Translations under genes and position numbers: made by a program
Shown here: positions 16,456 through 25,050 of the stretch, in pieces
How positions within the stretch are numbered: position 1 is the first letter of the stretch
How the letters are laid out: each line of letters begins with the position of its first letter
Assembly (NCBI GenBank): GCA_037446075.1
Contig: JBBIJH010000021.1
Coordinates: forward strand, 1-28,852
Direction of reading: 5' to 3'
DNA length: 28,852 bases
Origin: JBBIJH01 sp037446075
Lineage (GTDB): Bacteria; Bacteroidota; Ignavibacteria; UBA10030; JAHEZR01
Notes under the pieces: generated by a model
Seen by the model: the letters and a program-made list of their open reading frames with translations, nothing else
Databases searched by the model: none
Told to the model about the DNA's origin: nothing

Positions 16456-18927
16456 TCAAAGGTTAACAGAGAGCCCGAAGAAAGCATTCCGTTCAGCAGC
16501 GGGGAAGAACTCCGCTCCGTTTCCGTACATCGCGTACAACTTATCAAAGAGATTATTCACTTGCAACTTCAGCTCCACTCCATTCAGTCCAAACGCTTCT
16601 CCGAATCGATAGCTTGCAGTGAGGTTGACGACAGTGTATGCTTCAACCTTGTTGTCATAGGTCCGTAGCTCGTAGGTTTTGTTGCCGACTACCACCGTCG
16701 TCATGTCGTCAAAGTTGTCCGTGAACTGGTCACCAACGTACTGGAGCAGAACGGATCCCATGAACCCTTGGTATCGGTATGTCAGTCGAGCGTTCGCGAT
16801 CACGTCGGGAAAGCCCGCGATCCGATTGCCGTCGAGCGTGACCCCGACGATCTCTTTCTTGCCCGTCGCGGTGTTTTTCAATTTCAGATAATTCGTGTAA
16901 GAGGTCAATTCGTTCCTGCTGAAGGATGCGTTCGCGGCAAACTCTAAGTTGTCACCGACACGAAACAGCCCCGTGATTTCTACACCCTGATGACGGGTCC
17001 GATCTGCGTTCCCTGTTCGAGGCTGACCGAACCGGTCAAGACCTCCCCTCTTGATGATCTCGTCATGGAAATCCATCCAGAAGAGATTGACAGCGACACG
17101 AAGTTGATCCGTTGTGTAGCCGAAGCCGAGCTCGGCATCGTTGAGTTTTTCAGGAACAACCAGTGGTTTGCCGAAGTTGTAAGAGCCATCCGGATTCAGC
17201 TCGAATTGTGGAGTCTGACCGCCGCTCGACTCTCCGGCATCATAAAGATTCTTCAGTCGCGGTTCGCGCGAAGTCCGTGAGACGCTTGCATACACATTCC
17301 ACCGATCCGTGATGTTGTAGTTCACGCCGACGCGCGGGTTCAAGAAGTGGTAGGGAACGCTGAAGTCCGTCCCGATGAATTTCTCATTGTTCAACTGATA
17401 CCGATTGTAGACATACTGAAGATTCAGCATTAATGTGAGGTCAGGCCTCAGCTTGTAGATCTCCTGTCCATAGAGCGAGATGATGTCTTTCTTTCCGTTG
17501 TATTCGTAGTAATGGAAATCCAAGGGAATTTGAGGGGATAAGTTCTGTGCCCACTGAATGCGACCCCAATGGAGAGATCGATGGAGTCGAAGTTCCGCGC
17601 CGCCCGTAAACTCGCCATCGCGATGCCGATAGGTGATGCGTGGCAACCAGCCATATTGCTTGTTGTCAACGAACGCGCGGATGAGGGCGTTCTGAGGGTT
17701 GGAAGTCAAACTGAACCCGTTCGCTGCGGTCAACCGGAAGTAGGATGTATCGGCCCACGAGCCGTCGTAGTCGAAGTACCCCTCACCGCTGACGAAGAAG
17801 AAGGTGTTGTTCAGCGTGAGTTGATCACTCAGACGCCATTCGTGCAAAAGCTCGTAGTGTGGCTGACTAAAACTCTCCACTTCTTCCTCACGGGCAATCG
17901 GGTTAGCCCGGCGCTTCTTCTCATCCGAAATGTCTGCCTTCGGGATGCCATAGTATGCGAGATGGTCTTTGATCGGACCACCGAAGAAGTTCAATTGCGT
18001 CGTCATGTTCTCATCGAACCGAACTGCCCCGAGGAAGTAGCTATCGAAATCGACCCATGAGCGGTCACGGTATCCAGAACTTTTGATTTTCCCAAGACGG
18101 CCATAGATTGCATACTGATTATCGATGATCCCCGAACTTGCTGAAATCGAGTACTTCCGGGTATTGTAAGTTCCGTATCCTCCGAAGGCCGAAACCTGCC
18201 GCTTCCCGGTAAACGAACTCGTGATCAGGTTGATGGAGCCGCCAATAGCAGGGGGGCCGTAGAAGGCACTTCCCGCGCCGCGCTGGACTTGGATGTTCGC
18301 GAGGTTCGATGGAAGATCGGGGAAATCAACCCAGTACACGTTGTGATCTTCTGGATCATTCTGGGGGATCCCATTGATCATCACGGCCAGCCTTCGCTGG
18401 TCGAAGCCGCGAATGTTCACGTAGTTGTAGCCAATGGAGTTACCGCTCTCCGAGTAATACGTCGTCGAAGGAAGCTCGGAGAGAAGGGCGGGTAGGTCCT
18501 GCACGGTGTAGCGATCTCGGACTTCTTGAGCGGTCAGGTTGGAGAACGTGGCAGGGGTCTCTCGCTCTCGGCCGAGACTGGCTGTGACCACGATTGTCTG
18601 TCCGGGAAGCGCCGTCTCCTCAAGGTTGAAATCGACCCGAAGGGATTGACCTTCCACGACCATCACAGTCTTCGATTGAGAAAGGTAACCGATGAACCTC
18701 GCGGACACGGTGTAGGTTCCTGCTGGGACATCGACAAGCTTGAACTCCCCCTGCCGATCTGTGCTTATGCCAATTGTTGTCCCGAGGAGGAGAACACTTG
18801 CACCCGAAAGAGGGAGTTTCGTTTCTCTGTTGATGACTTTCCCCGTAATCGTCCCGCCGATTTGTGCGAGAACGGGCGAGAATGCAAGAAGGATGCCAAA
18901 CATCGAGAAAATGACTTTGCGACCCAT
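16456..18927 (-). CDS. TonB-dependent outer-membrane receptor, predicted thiamine uptake
   Basis: 823 residues. Signal peptide (KVIFSMFGILLAFSPVLAQ), then a carboxypeptidase-regulatory-like domain at about 23-105 (GTITGKVINRETKLPLSGASV...GEFKLVDVPAGTYTV), a plug domain at about 115-235 (VVTASLGRERETPATFS, VNIRGFDQRRLAVMINGIPQ, IQVQRGAGSAFYGPPAIGGSINL) and a 22-strand-type barrel ending FFGLSVNL with the terminal hydrophobic residue. Such receptors pull large or scarce ligands across the outer membrane using TonB energy. Placement directly below a TPP riboswitch and above thiamine pyrophosphokinase indicates thiamine or a derivative as ligand (inference from context). AAGGAG lies 10 bases before the ATG. 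TonB, ExbB and ExbD are not in the window. Confidence 0.92.
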   Translation of the reverse strand: MGRKVIFSMFGILLAFSPVLAQIGGTITGKVINRETKLPLSGASVLLLGTTIGISTDRQGEFKLVDVPAGTYTVSARFIGYLSQSKTVMVVEGQSLRVDFNLEETALPGQTIVVTASLGRERETPATFSNLTAQEVRDRYTVQDLPALLSELPSTTYYSESGNSIGYNYVNIRGFDQRRLAVMINGIPQNDPEDHNVYWVDFPDLPSNLANIQVQRGAGSAFYGPPAIGGSINLITSSFTGKRQVSAFGGYGTYNTRKYSISASSGIIDNQYAIYGRLGKIKSSGYRDRSWVDFDSYFLGAVRFDENMTTQLNFFGGPIKDHLAYYGIPKADISDEKKRRANPIAREEEVESFSQPHYELLHEWRLSDQLTLNNTFFFVSGEGYFDYDGSWADTSYFRLTAANGFSLTSNPQNALIRAFVDNKQYGWLPRITYRHRDGEFTGGAELRLHRSLHWGRIQWAQNLSPQIPLDFHYYEYNGKKDIISLYGQEIYKLRPDLTLMLNLQYVYNRYQLNNEKFIGTDFSVPYHFLNPRVGVNYNITDRWNVYASVSRTSREPRLKNLYDAGESSGGQTPQFELNPDGSYNFGKPLVVPEKLNDAELGFGYTTDQLRVAVNLFWMDFHDEIIKRGGLDRFGQPRTGNADRTRHQGVEITGLFRVGDNLEFAANASFSRNELTSYTNYLKLKNTATGKKEIVGVTLDGNRIAGFPDVIANARLTYRYQGFMGSVLLQYVGDQFTDNFDDMTTVVVGNKTYELRTYDNKVEAYTVVNLTASYRFGEAFGLNGVELKLQVNNLFDKLYAMYGNGAEFFPAAERNAFFGLSVNL

Positions 18928-18965
18928 AACACGCCACTCCTTTCTGTGATTGACTCCCTACAAAC

Positions 18966-19013
18966 AAAAAGGCCGTTGAGCCTGCCGGGGTGAACCAGCA
19001 TAAGCGCAACGGC
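18966..19013 (-). terminator. terminator hairpin, expression platform of the TPP riboswitch
   Basis: On the minus strand GCCGTTG (19013-19007) pairs with CAACGGC (18978-18972), followed by a T run (complement of 18966-18970). It lies between the aptamer and the TonB receptor ATG, so the switch probably works by transcription termination when TPP is bound. Confidence 0.75.
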
Positions 19014-19029
19014 TTCGGGAACGTGCAGA

Positions 19030-19122
19030 GCTGTTTTCCTACGCTGGCATTACCCAGATCAGGTGCAGAGGGTATGATCTCAGCCTCGAATTGCCTGAAT
19101 AATTCGAAGCACCCCTAACAAA
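19030..19122 (-). promoter_or_regulatory. TPP riboswitch (THI element)
   Basis: Read on the minus strand the conserved aptamer core is present in order: GGGGTGC (19115-19109), CTGAGATCATACCC (19083-19070), ACCTGATCTGGGTAATGCC (19064-19046) and AGCGTAGG at the end near 19038. These are the near-invariant P2/P4 and pyrophosphate/pyrimidine sensor strands of the TPP aptamer. The variable P3 arm is short (AATTCGAG region: GAATTATTC). Downstream genes are a TonB receptor, thiamine pyrophosphokinase and a symporter, fitting repression of thiamine uptake when TPP is plentiful. Confidence 0.97.
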
Positions 19123-19160
19123 ACTAACGTTGTGAAAGAACCGGACTAAACTCTGACTCT

Positions 19161-19189
19161 AATATACAACCTTGTAGAGCAAAAAGCAA
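19161..19189 (-). promoter_or_regulatory. promoter of the thiamine salvage operon
   Basis: On the minus strand TTGCTT (19189-19184) and TATATT (19166-19161) are separated by exactly 17 bases, resembling a classical primary-sigma promoter. The predicted start near 19153 lies about 30 bases before the riboswitch aptamer. Confidence 0.55.
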
Positions 19190-19330
19190 GTGTGCGAACC
19201 GGGAAGTGTCAAGACATCGTTAGCGTTTGGCACCCAGCCCTCTCTTCTTGACTCTGGGGGCAGGACTGGATATCTTAAGAATATTGAAGCATTCATCGGT
19301 ATGGTCAAACAACCTTAAACGGAGCATTCT

Positions 19331-19630
19331 ATGCTAAAAGAATTCGTCGATTTTCTCAAACAATACGGCGTCGTCGGTCTCGCCTTCGCCGTCATCATCG
19401 GCGGGAAACTCAACGCCCTCGTCGGCTCGATGGTCGATGGCATCTTGATGCCGATCGTCACCTTCTTTATTCCCGGTGGAGCGTGGCGGACCGCCACGCT
19501 CGACATCGGCCCATTCCATTTTCTCCTTGGCCCTTTCCTCGGAGCCGCAATTGATTTCCTCATCGTCGCCTGGCTTATCTTCATCTTTGCTAAGAAGGTG
19601 CTACGGGAGGAAAAGGTCACAAAGCGGTAG
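19331..19630 (+). CDS. mscL: MscL-family large-conductance mechanosensitive channel (short form)
   Basis: 99 residues with the MscL plan: N-terminal amphipathic helix (MLKEFVDFLKQYGVVGLA), TM1 at about 14-40 (FAVIIGGKLNALVGSMVDGILMP), a periplasmic loop, TM2 at about 64-88 (FLLGPFLGAAIDFLIVAWLIFIFAKK) and a very short charged tail. It releases solutes during hypo-osmotic shock. It is shorter than the usual 130-150 residues, with a compact loop and almost no C-terminal helix bundle. GGAG lies 8 bases before the ATG. Function as osmotic valve fits the K+ genes elsewhere in the window but they are not linked as an operon. Confidence 0.85.
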   Translation: MLKEFVDFLKQYGVVGLAFAVIIGGKLNALVGSMVDGILMPIVTFFIPGGAWRTATLDIGPFHFLLGPFLGAAIDFLIVAWLIFIFAKKVLREEKVTKR

Positions 19631-19636
19631 GGACGA

Positions 19637-20572
19637 TCATGTAGCGAGCACTCTCACGTGCGCCTCAAGGCATCTCGGGAGCGCCCGGAGATTATAGCCA
19701 CCCTCGAGAACGGAGACGATTTTCCCATTGCAGTATTCGTCTGCGATCTCCTTAACCTTCCGAGTGATCTCCGCATACGTCTTCTCAGTCAGAAGAATTC
19801 CCGCCAACGGATCATCCTTGTGTGCGTCGAATCCTGCGGAGATGAGGACAAACTCCGGCTTGAATGCATCGAGAGCCGGAAGCGCAAGCTGATCGAATAA
19901 CACGATGTATTCCTCATCGCTCGTTCCCGCCTTAAGAGGAATGTTGAGGGTGAACCCTTTTCCCTTTCCTTCGCCGATGTCCTCTTTGCTTCCCGTACCG
20001 GGATAATACGGATACTGATGCGTGCTGACGTACAGCACGCTCGGGTCTTCATAGAAGATTTCCTGTGTCCCGTTGCCGTGGTGTACATCCCAATCGACGA
20101 TGGCGACTCGTCCGAGGCCGTACTCTTGCTGGACATACCGAGCACCAATAGCAACGTTGTTGAACAGACAGAAGCCCATGGCACGGGAGCTTTCCGCGTG
20201 GTGCCCGGGGGGACGCACAGCACAGAAGGCGTTCTTCGCCTTCCCGGTCATCACTACATCAATCCCAGCGAGAACACCACCGGCCGCGAGCAATGCGATC
20301 TCGTAAGATTCTTTACACACGCGCGTGTCGCCCTGATCAAGTACTCCTGTTCCCCGTTCACACATCTCCCTCACAAACCTCACATGAGCCTCGGTGTGGA
20401 CTCTCTGAATCCATTGCACCTCGGCTGGCCCTGGCCTCACATGCAAGAGGTTTTCCCACAATCCCGATTTCTGCAAATGGTCGACAATGGCAATCAATCG
20501 CCCTTCGTGCTCCGGGTGCATGTATCCGGTGTTGTGTTTTAGATAGGCTTCGTGATACACGAACCCGGTCAA
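19637..20572 (-). CDS. histone-deacetylase-family zinc deacetylase
   Basis: 311 residues with the arginase/deacetylase fold of class II-like HDAC, acetoin-utilisation and acetylpolyamine enzymes. Visible active-site elements: RPPGHHAE (His124-His125), DWDVHHGNGTQ (zinc ligands Asp162 and His164), SAGFDAHKDDPLAG (zinc ligand Asp249) and the C-terminal LEGGYN tyrosine. All catalytic residues are intact. Bacterial substrates are likely acetyl-lysine proteins or acetylpolyamines; they cannot be distinguished here. The start is TTG at 20572 after GAGGAA, 10 bases below the stop of the VKOR-like gene, so the two are probably co-transcribed. Confidence 0.92.
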   Translation of the reverse strand: MTGFVYHEAYLKHNTGYMHPEHEGRLIAIVDHLQKSGLWENLLHVRPGPAEVQWIQRVHTEAHVRFVREMCERGTGVLDQGDTRVCKESYEIALLAAGGVLAGIDVVMTGKAKNAFCAVRPPGHHAESSRAMGFCLFNNVAIGARYVQQEYGLGRVAIVDWDVHHGNGTQEIFYEDPSVLYVSTHQYPYYPGTGSKEDIGEGKGKGFTLNIPLKAGTSDEEYIVLFDQLALPALDAFKPEFVLISAGFDAHKDDPLAGILLTEKTYAEITRKVKEIADEYCNGKIVSVLEGGYNLRALPRCLEAHVRVLAT

Positions 20573-20582
20573 GGCAAATTCC

Positions 20583-21008
20583 TCAGAGCAATTTCAAAAG
20601 AAGAAGGATGGAAATGATCCCGTTGATGCCGTGGCTCATGAAGCAGAGCGGGCAGGCAGTCTTGAGCTTGAACAGCAGTGCGTACCCAAGATAAATGCTG
20701 AGGAGTACCACAGAGAACGATAACGCCGTCAGCGGGACAACTGTCAATGAGCCTCCATCAGAAGATTCCAGAAGGGTGTCCAAGAAAACAAGTGCGTAGT
20801 ATAGGATACCGTAAAGGAAATTCGGAGCCCCAAAGAGTCTTGCCTCCCGCGTTGAAAGGATGCTCTGGCATGTGGATTCTTCCATACGACAGAAGCGGGG
20901 AAGAAGATAGTAGTTCGCCGGGATTCTCTGGTAGTAGACAAGCGTAAAGTACAGGGAGATGAGAAACCCGACGACACTGACGATGATAAGGAACAAATTG
21001 CTCAGCAT
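20583..21008 (-). CDS. vitamin K epoxide reductase (VKOR) family membrane protein
   Basis: 141 residues with four or five membrane helices. The four redox cysteines of the family are present: Cys40 and Cys47 in the loop (RFCRMEESTCQSIL), and the CxxC pair Cys119-Cys122 (TACPLCFMSH), plus the Ser near 52. VKOR homologues reoxidise periplasmic thiol oxidoreductases using quinones, replacing DsbB. There is no fused thioredoxin domain, so the partner oxidase must be encoded elsewhere. Coupled to the deacetylase gene downstream and divergent from the 21111 gene. Confidence 0.85.
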   Translation of the reverse strand: MLSNLFLIIVSVVGFLISLYFTLVYYQRIPANYYLLPRFCRMEESTCQSILSTREARLFGAPNFLYGILYYALVFLDTLLESSDGGSLTVVPLTALSFSVVLLSIYLGYALLFKLKTACPLCFMSHGINGIISILLLLKLL

Positions 21009-21110
21009 GCCTCAAGATACGCTGCCCTCCGCTGAGATTCAAGGGCGTTGAACACTTTGCATTTCTGGGCCCTCGTTCGTATATTCGAACAGAGAGGTTT
21101 TCTCTTCTCC

Positions 21111-21533
21111 ATGCCTCCAATGAATCCACGTATTGTTCTTTACCGAAAGCTCCAAGACGCATTCCGCGAGATTATCACTGGCAAAGGAACAAAGCGATCC
21201 AAGCACCAGCTTACACTCGAGGGAGTCAGTGTCGTAGGCCAATTCATCGAAGAGCTAGAGCGGCATGGTTACAAACCTTCTACGGTTGCGAACGCTTCCG
21301 TCCAACCCGGGGAGCGCGTCCCTGCCTTCTATATCGAGGACACGATTGCATACTTCGGATGGGTATTCTGGGAAAAGTTCACTCCCACAAAACTCCGAAA
21401 ACTCTGGGGGTCCGTAGTGAAAAACGAAAAAGGAGACTGGGCAATTCAAATAGCGCCGACGAAGATGACGACCGTCTATGTGAATGAGAAGCTGAAAGCA
21501 GAAATGGATCTTGATCACCCGATAGACGTATGA
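21111..21533 (+). CDS. hypothetical protein upstream of DUF72 gene
   Basis: The frame opens at 21048, but the ATG at 21111 (MPPMNPRIVLYRKLQ) gives a sensible 140-residue soluble protein; a second ATG is at 21120. Start choice is uncertain because no clear Shine-Dalgarno sequence is seen. Content: N-terminal helices (LYRKLQDAFREII, GQFIEELERHGYKPSTVAN), a central YIEDTIAYFGWVFWEKFTP segment, and a C-terminal VYVNEKLKAEMDLD. No family recognised. Its stop overlaps the ATG of the DUF72 gene (ATGA), so they are translated together. Confidence 0.65.
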   Translation: MPPMNPRIVLYRKLQDAFREIITGKGTKRSKHQLTLEGVSVVGQFIEELERHGYKPSTVANASVQPGERVPAFYIEDTIAYFGWVFWEKFTPTKLRKLWGSVVKNEKGDWAIQIAPTKMTTVYVNEKLKAEMDLDHPIDV

Positions 21534-22519
21534 AAATTCGCCGCAAGACAGCCACAGAAGAACTCACCCTCTTCGACGAACAGCCAGAGTTCGCTAAGAA
21601 GTACTCCCGGAAACTTCGGCAGCTGGCAGACCGCGGCGTGTGGTTTGGAACATCTTCGTGGGTCTACACAGGTTGGCGCGGAATTGTGTACCGGTCAAGC
21701 ATCGCTTCAGAATCGGAGCTGCGCCGAGTTGCATTCAAAGAATACACGAACGTCTTTCCGACGGCTTGTGCGGACTGGAGCTTTTATGATTTCCCCGATC
21801 CCCGACACATCCACCAGTACAAGGAGGAAGCACCAAAGGACTTCCGTCTGGCGTTCAAAGTCACCGATCTCATCACGATGCACCGATATCCGTACGTCAA
21901 AGACCGATGGGGTGATCGTGCGGGCCAGCTCAATCAGGATTTTCTGAACGCCGGTAAGTTCGAAAGCGAGTTTCTTCGCCGTGTGGAGCTTTTGCAAGAA
22001 CGCCTCGGCCCCATCATTTTCGAGTTCTCACCCATACGCTGGAGTGAGATCACGCCGAAACGGTTCCTGAAGCAGCTCGATGACTTTCTCGCTGATCTTC
22101 CACCGGGCTATCTCTACTGTGTCGAGATCCGAAATCCTGAACTCCTCACTGACGAATATCTGGAAATCCTCCGCAACCGCGGTGTCGCCCACGTCCTGAA
22201 TAGCTGGACGGCGATGCCTCCTATCGACGAGCAGCTAGAACATGACAAGATCATGACGGCAGACTATGCAGTGGTACGGGCACTGCTCAAACCCGGACGA
22301 CCTTATGAGGAAGCTGTGAAGATGTTTCGCCCGTACCACAAGACCAGGGAGATCTTGCCCGACGTGAGGAGAACCATAGAGGGGCTTGCAATTCGATTCT
22401 TGCAGTCTGGGAAGACGATTTATTTTTACGTGAATAATCGTCTCGAAGGCAATGCACCTTTTACCATCGCCGCGGTCGTCGATGGAATCGAGAAGCACGT
22501 CACAGTGAGTTCGGAATGA
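21530..22519 (+). CDS. DUF72 family protein
   Basis: 329 residues with the TIM-barrel DUF72 (YecE-like) fold: WFGTSSWVYTGWRG near residue 38, FPTACADWSFYDFPDP near 77, FRLAFKVTDLITMHRYP near 105, then IIFEFSPIRW and a long C-terminal HYFVNN-like YFYVNNRLEGNAPFTI. The biochemical role of the family is not established. It is slightly longer than typical members (about 240-300). It overlaps the upstream hypothetical gene by four bases. Confidence 0.88.
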   Translation: MKIRRKTATEELTLFDEQPEFAKKYSRKLRQLADRGVWFGTSSWVYTGWRGIVYRSSIASESELRRVAFKEYTNVFPTACADWSFYDFPDPRHIHQYKEEAPKDFRLAFKVTDLITMHRYPYVKDRWGDRAGQLNQDFLNAGKFESEFLRRVELLQERLGPIIFEFSPIRWSEITPKRFLKQLDDFLADLPPGYLYCVEIRNPELLTDEYLEILRNRGVAHVLNSWTAMPPIDEQLEHDKIMTADYAVVRALLKPGRPYEEAVKMFRPYHKTREILPDVRRTIEGLAIRFLQSGKTIYFYVNNRLEGNAPFTIAAVVDGIEKHVTVSSE

Positions 22520-22555
22520 GGAAAAAAACCACGTTAACATTCCTGGGTTACTGAT

Positions 22556-23167
22556 GTGACCGTCGCCCTATTTTTTCTTACCTGGATAATGTTTCTAGTC
22601 ACGGAGTTTGTCATCGGAGGAATTCCCTCCTGGGGAACGAAAGAGAAACGAGATATCGTCTCCAGCATCATCATCTTTGGACTGCCCGCGGTTGGGTTAG
22701 CCGTGCTCGGTGCTGCCCTGTTACTGTCAATGGCAGCGTATTCTCGTACCCCCTCCGAGGAAGTAAGCTGGTACTATCGACTCATCCTTGGAAGCACAAA
22801 AGTCAACTTCGCAAGCATCGCGGGGCTTCTCTCTGCGTGGGGCGCGTTCCCAGTTCGTTTGGCTGCGAAGCAGGCGCTCGGGAAGTATTACACGATCAAT
22901 GTCGCGATCCTTAAAGATCATCAGCTTGTGGATACCGGAATCTATCGCTACGTGCGCCACCCGCTTTACCTCGGCATCTTGATGTACTACCTGGGATTGC
23001 CGCTGATCGTCAACAGCGCTGTTGGCCTTTTCGTTGTTACGCTTCCGGCAACGATTGGATCCCTCTACAGGATGGGGCTGGAAGAAAAAGCACTCATCAG
23101 CCGCTTCGGAGAACGCTACCTTGCTTACGCCGAGCGAACCGCACGACTGATCCCGTATGTTTGGTAG
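22556..23167 (+). CDS. isoprenylcysteine carboxyl methyltransferase (ICMT/PEMT)-like membrane protein
   Basis: 203 residues, five or so membrane helices. The C-terminal half carries the family signature: LVDTGIYRYVRHPLYLGILMYYLGLPL near residue 125, and EEKALISRFGERYLAYAERTARLIPYVW at the end, where S-adenosylmethionine is bound in ICMT/PEMT-type enzymes. The methyl acceptor in bacteria is generally unknown. The start is GTG at 22556 with no clear ribosome site; a later ATG at residue 12 is possible. It lies 36 bases after the DUF72 gene and just before the CDP-headgroup module, which may be relevant if the acceptor is a lipid. Confidence 0.8.
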   Translation: MTVALFFLTWIMFLVTEFVIGGIPSWGTKEKRDIVSSIIIFGLPAVGLAVLGAALLLSMAAYSRTPSEEVSWYYRLILGSTKVNFASIAGLLSAWGAFPVRLAAKQALGKYYTINVAILKDHQLVDTGIYRYVRHPLYLGILMYYLGLPLIVNSAVGLFVVTLPATIGSLYRMGLEEKALISRFGERYLAYAERTARLIPYVW

Positions 23168-23217
23168 ACTGTCGCGGTACTAGTTGATACTCAACTCATT
23201 TCCAGATACGTGAGTCC

Positions 23218-24297
23218 ATGCCCCAGTCCGAAAGCGTGACAGACCACCGCATCTTGCTTGACCGAAACGAGAATCCCTACGGTCCAGCGCCCGCCTGTTT
23301 TAAAGTCCTCCAAAATGTAACGGCCAAGGAATTGAGTGCCTACTCTCGAGATTACGAGCGAAAGGTTAAGAGTAAGCTCTCGGAACGCCTTGCTGAGATG
23401 TTCGAGCTTCCCGAGGATCAGGTCCTTCTCTGCTACGGAAGCGAAGACATGCTCAAACAAGCGGTCCATTGCTACCTTGCACCCGGCGAGAAAATCCTCA
23501 CACCAAATCTCTCTTGGTGGTATTACAAGTCTGTCGCCGCCGAAGTGAACGGAATAACGCTTGAGTACGAGATTCACGAAGGGCCAGATGCATATTATTA
23601 TGACCCGGAGAGCCTTTCCCATCAATTGGAGGCGGAGAAACCCCGGATCCTTCTTCTTGCCTCTCCGAACAATCCGACGGGGAACAGCATCTCGACTGAG
23701 TCCCTTGATTCTCTCTTCGAACGGACCGGATCGACGATCACCGTCCTTGACGAGGCGTATCATGGCTTCTCACGGAACCGGGACGATCCAGCACCGCGCC
23801 TCGTTCGTGAGCATGACAATCTCCTTGTTCTCCGGACTTTCTCAAAGTTCTATGCGCTGGCGGGGGTGCGGATCGGATTTGCCCTTGCAGGAAAAAATCT
23901 TGATCGTCTGAAACGATTCAGTGCAAGGTATCTCGGGTACAATCTCCTCTCGGAACAACTCGCTCTTGCCGCTCTCGATAGTGTCGAGTATTACGAGAGG
24001 GTGCGTATGCACATCATTGAAGATAGAGGTAGATATCTTCAGGTGTTGAACTCAAATCCGGGCTGGAAGGCGTACGACTCCGATGCTAATTTTCTCCTCG
24101 TGAAGACACCCGAGGGGACCATCCCACCACTGAAGAATTGGTTGCTGAGCAAAGGGATCAAGGTCAAGTTTTTCAACGAGGCTCCCATGCAGGACTATAT
24201 TAGAATCACGGTGGGGACAAAAGAACAGAACGAGGTTTTGATCACCGCCATCAAAGAGTTTGCTGAAAACAGTGTCTCCTCCCGCATGCTGCCCTGA
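23218..24297 (+). CDS. PLP-dependent HisC/CobD-like aminotransferase or decarboxylase
   Basis: 359 residues, class I/II aminotransferase fold of the histidinol-phosphate aminotransferase (HisC) size class. Visible: LLDRNENPYGP at residue 13, SPNNPTGN at 149-156, VLDEAYHGF around Asp178 and Tyr181, the PLP lysine in RTFSKFYALAGVRIGF (Lys210), the downstream Arg218, and RITVGT near the end. HisC-like proteins include true HisC and CobD-type O-phospho-amino-acid decarboxylases; sequence alone does not decide. No his genes are near. Instead it runs into a nucleotidyltransferase (3 bases later) and a CDP-alcohol phosphatidyltransferase, so a role supplying an amino-alcohol phosphate or aminated headgroup is inferred. 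Confidence 0.85.
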   Translation: MPQSESVTDHRILLDRNENPYGPAPACFKVLQNVTAKELSAYSRDYERKVKSKLSERLAEMFELPEDQVLLCYGSEDMLKQAVHCYLAPGEKILTPNLSWWYYKSVAAEVNGITLEYEIHEGPDAYYYDPESLSHQLEAEKPRILLLASPNNPTGNSISTESLDSLFERTGSTITVLDEAYHGFSRNRDDPAPRLVREHDNLLVLRTFSKFYALAGVRIGFALAGKNLDRLKRFSARYLGYNLLSEQLALAALDSVEYYERVRMHIIEDRGRYLQVLNSNPGWKAYDSDANFLLVKTPEGTIPPLKNWLLSKGIKVKFFNEAPMQDYIRITVGTKEQNEVLITAIKEFAENSVSSRMLP

Positions 24298-24300
24298 GCC

Positions 24301-25041
24301 ATGAAATGTGTGATCCTTGCCGCAGGGGTCTCCTCGCGCCTGTATCCTCTTACGGCTTCCATCCCGAAATGCCTGCTTGAAGTCGGAAAGTATACGATCT
24401 TAGAGAGAACAATACGGAACGTTCTCCTCCAAGGAATCGACCGCTTTGTGATCGTCACGGGTTTTGGTGCAGACGCAATCCGTTTATTCATTGCAAGCGC
24501 CTTCCCGCGCCTAAAGATCGAGTTTATCCACAATGAACGATTCACTGAGACGAACAACGAGGTCTCTCTCGCGCTGGCAAGCCAAGCATTCCAGGGGCAG
24601 GAGATTCTTCTTCTGGACAGCGACATCGTCTTTGATCCCCGGCTGTTGGGCAAACTTTTTGCTTCGGGATATGAGAACTGCCTTGTCGTACGTACCACGG
24701 GCGATTTCGATGAGGAAGAAATCCTGGTAAGCGTGGACGAGAATGGAAAAGTGAGGAAAATCGGAAAGCGCAGGAAGAGCGAGGACGTCCTAGGGGAATC
24801 GATAGGAATGGAGAAGCTTTCCAGTATCTGCGCCGCGCAACTCAGCAAAATCCTTCGCCGCCGCGTCTTCCATGAGAAAATCGAGAACGACTACTACGAG
24901 GCTTCATTCCAGGATCTGATCGATTCAGGGACCGATCTCTACGCAGTCGATGCTGCCGACTATTTGTGCGTGGAAATTGACTCGCAGGAAGACTTGAAGA
25001 TCGCACGCGAGACCATCGCGCCGAAGTTAGACCAAGCCTAA
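24301..25041 (+). CDS. nucleotidyltransferase, phosphocholine/phospho-alcohol cytidylyltransferase-like
   Basis: 246 residues with a Rossmann-like nucleotidyltransferase fold. N-terminal CVILAAGVSSRLYPLTASIPKCLLEVG is the nucleotide-binding loop; FIHNERFTETNNEVSLALA (N-S-L type) and LLDSDIVFDP supply substrate and metal-binding residues; the tail has DYLCVEIDSQEDLKIAR typical of LicC-like and sugar-phosphate nucleotidylyltransferases. It probably joins CTP to a phosphorylated alcohol to make a CDP-alcohol, because the next gene uses such substrates. The exact alcohol is unknown. It starts 3 bases after the PLP-enzyme stop and 9 bases before the next gene, so a tight operon. Confidence 0.82.
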   Translation: MKCVILAAGVSSRLYPLTASIPKCLLEVGKYTILERTIRNVLLQGIDRFVIVTGFGADAIRLFIASAFPRLKIEFIHNERFTETNNEVSLALASQAFQGQEILLLDSDIVFDPRLLGKLFASGYENCLVVRTTGDFDEEEILVSVDENGKVRKIGKRRKSEDVLGESIGMEKLSSICAAQLSKILRRRVFHEKIENDYYEASFQDLIDSGTDLYAVDAADYLCVEIDSQEDLKIARETIAPKLDQA

Positions 25042-25050
25042 GGAACTGCG

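Noticed and set aside
17569..18060. 163-residue plus-strand frame inside the TonB receptor
   Set aside because: Antisense shadow of a continuous TonB-dependent receptor.
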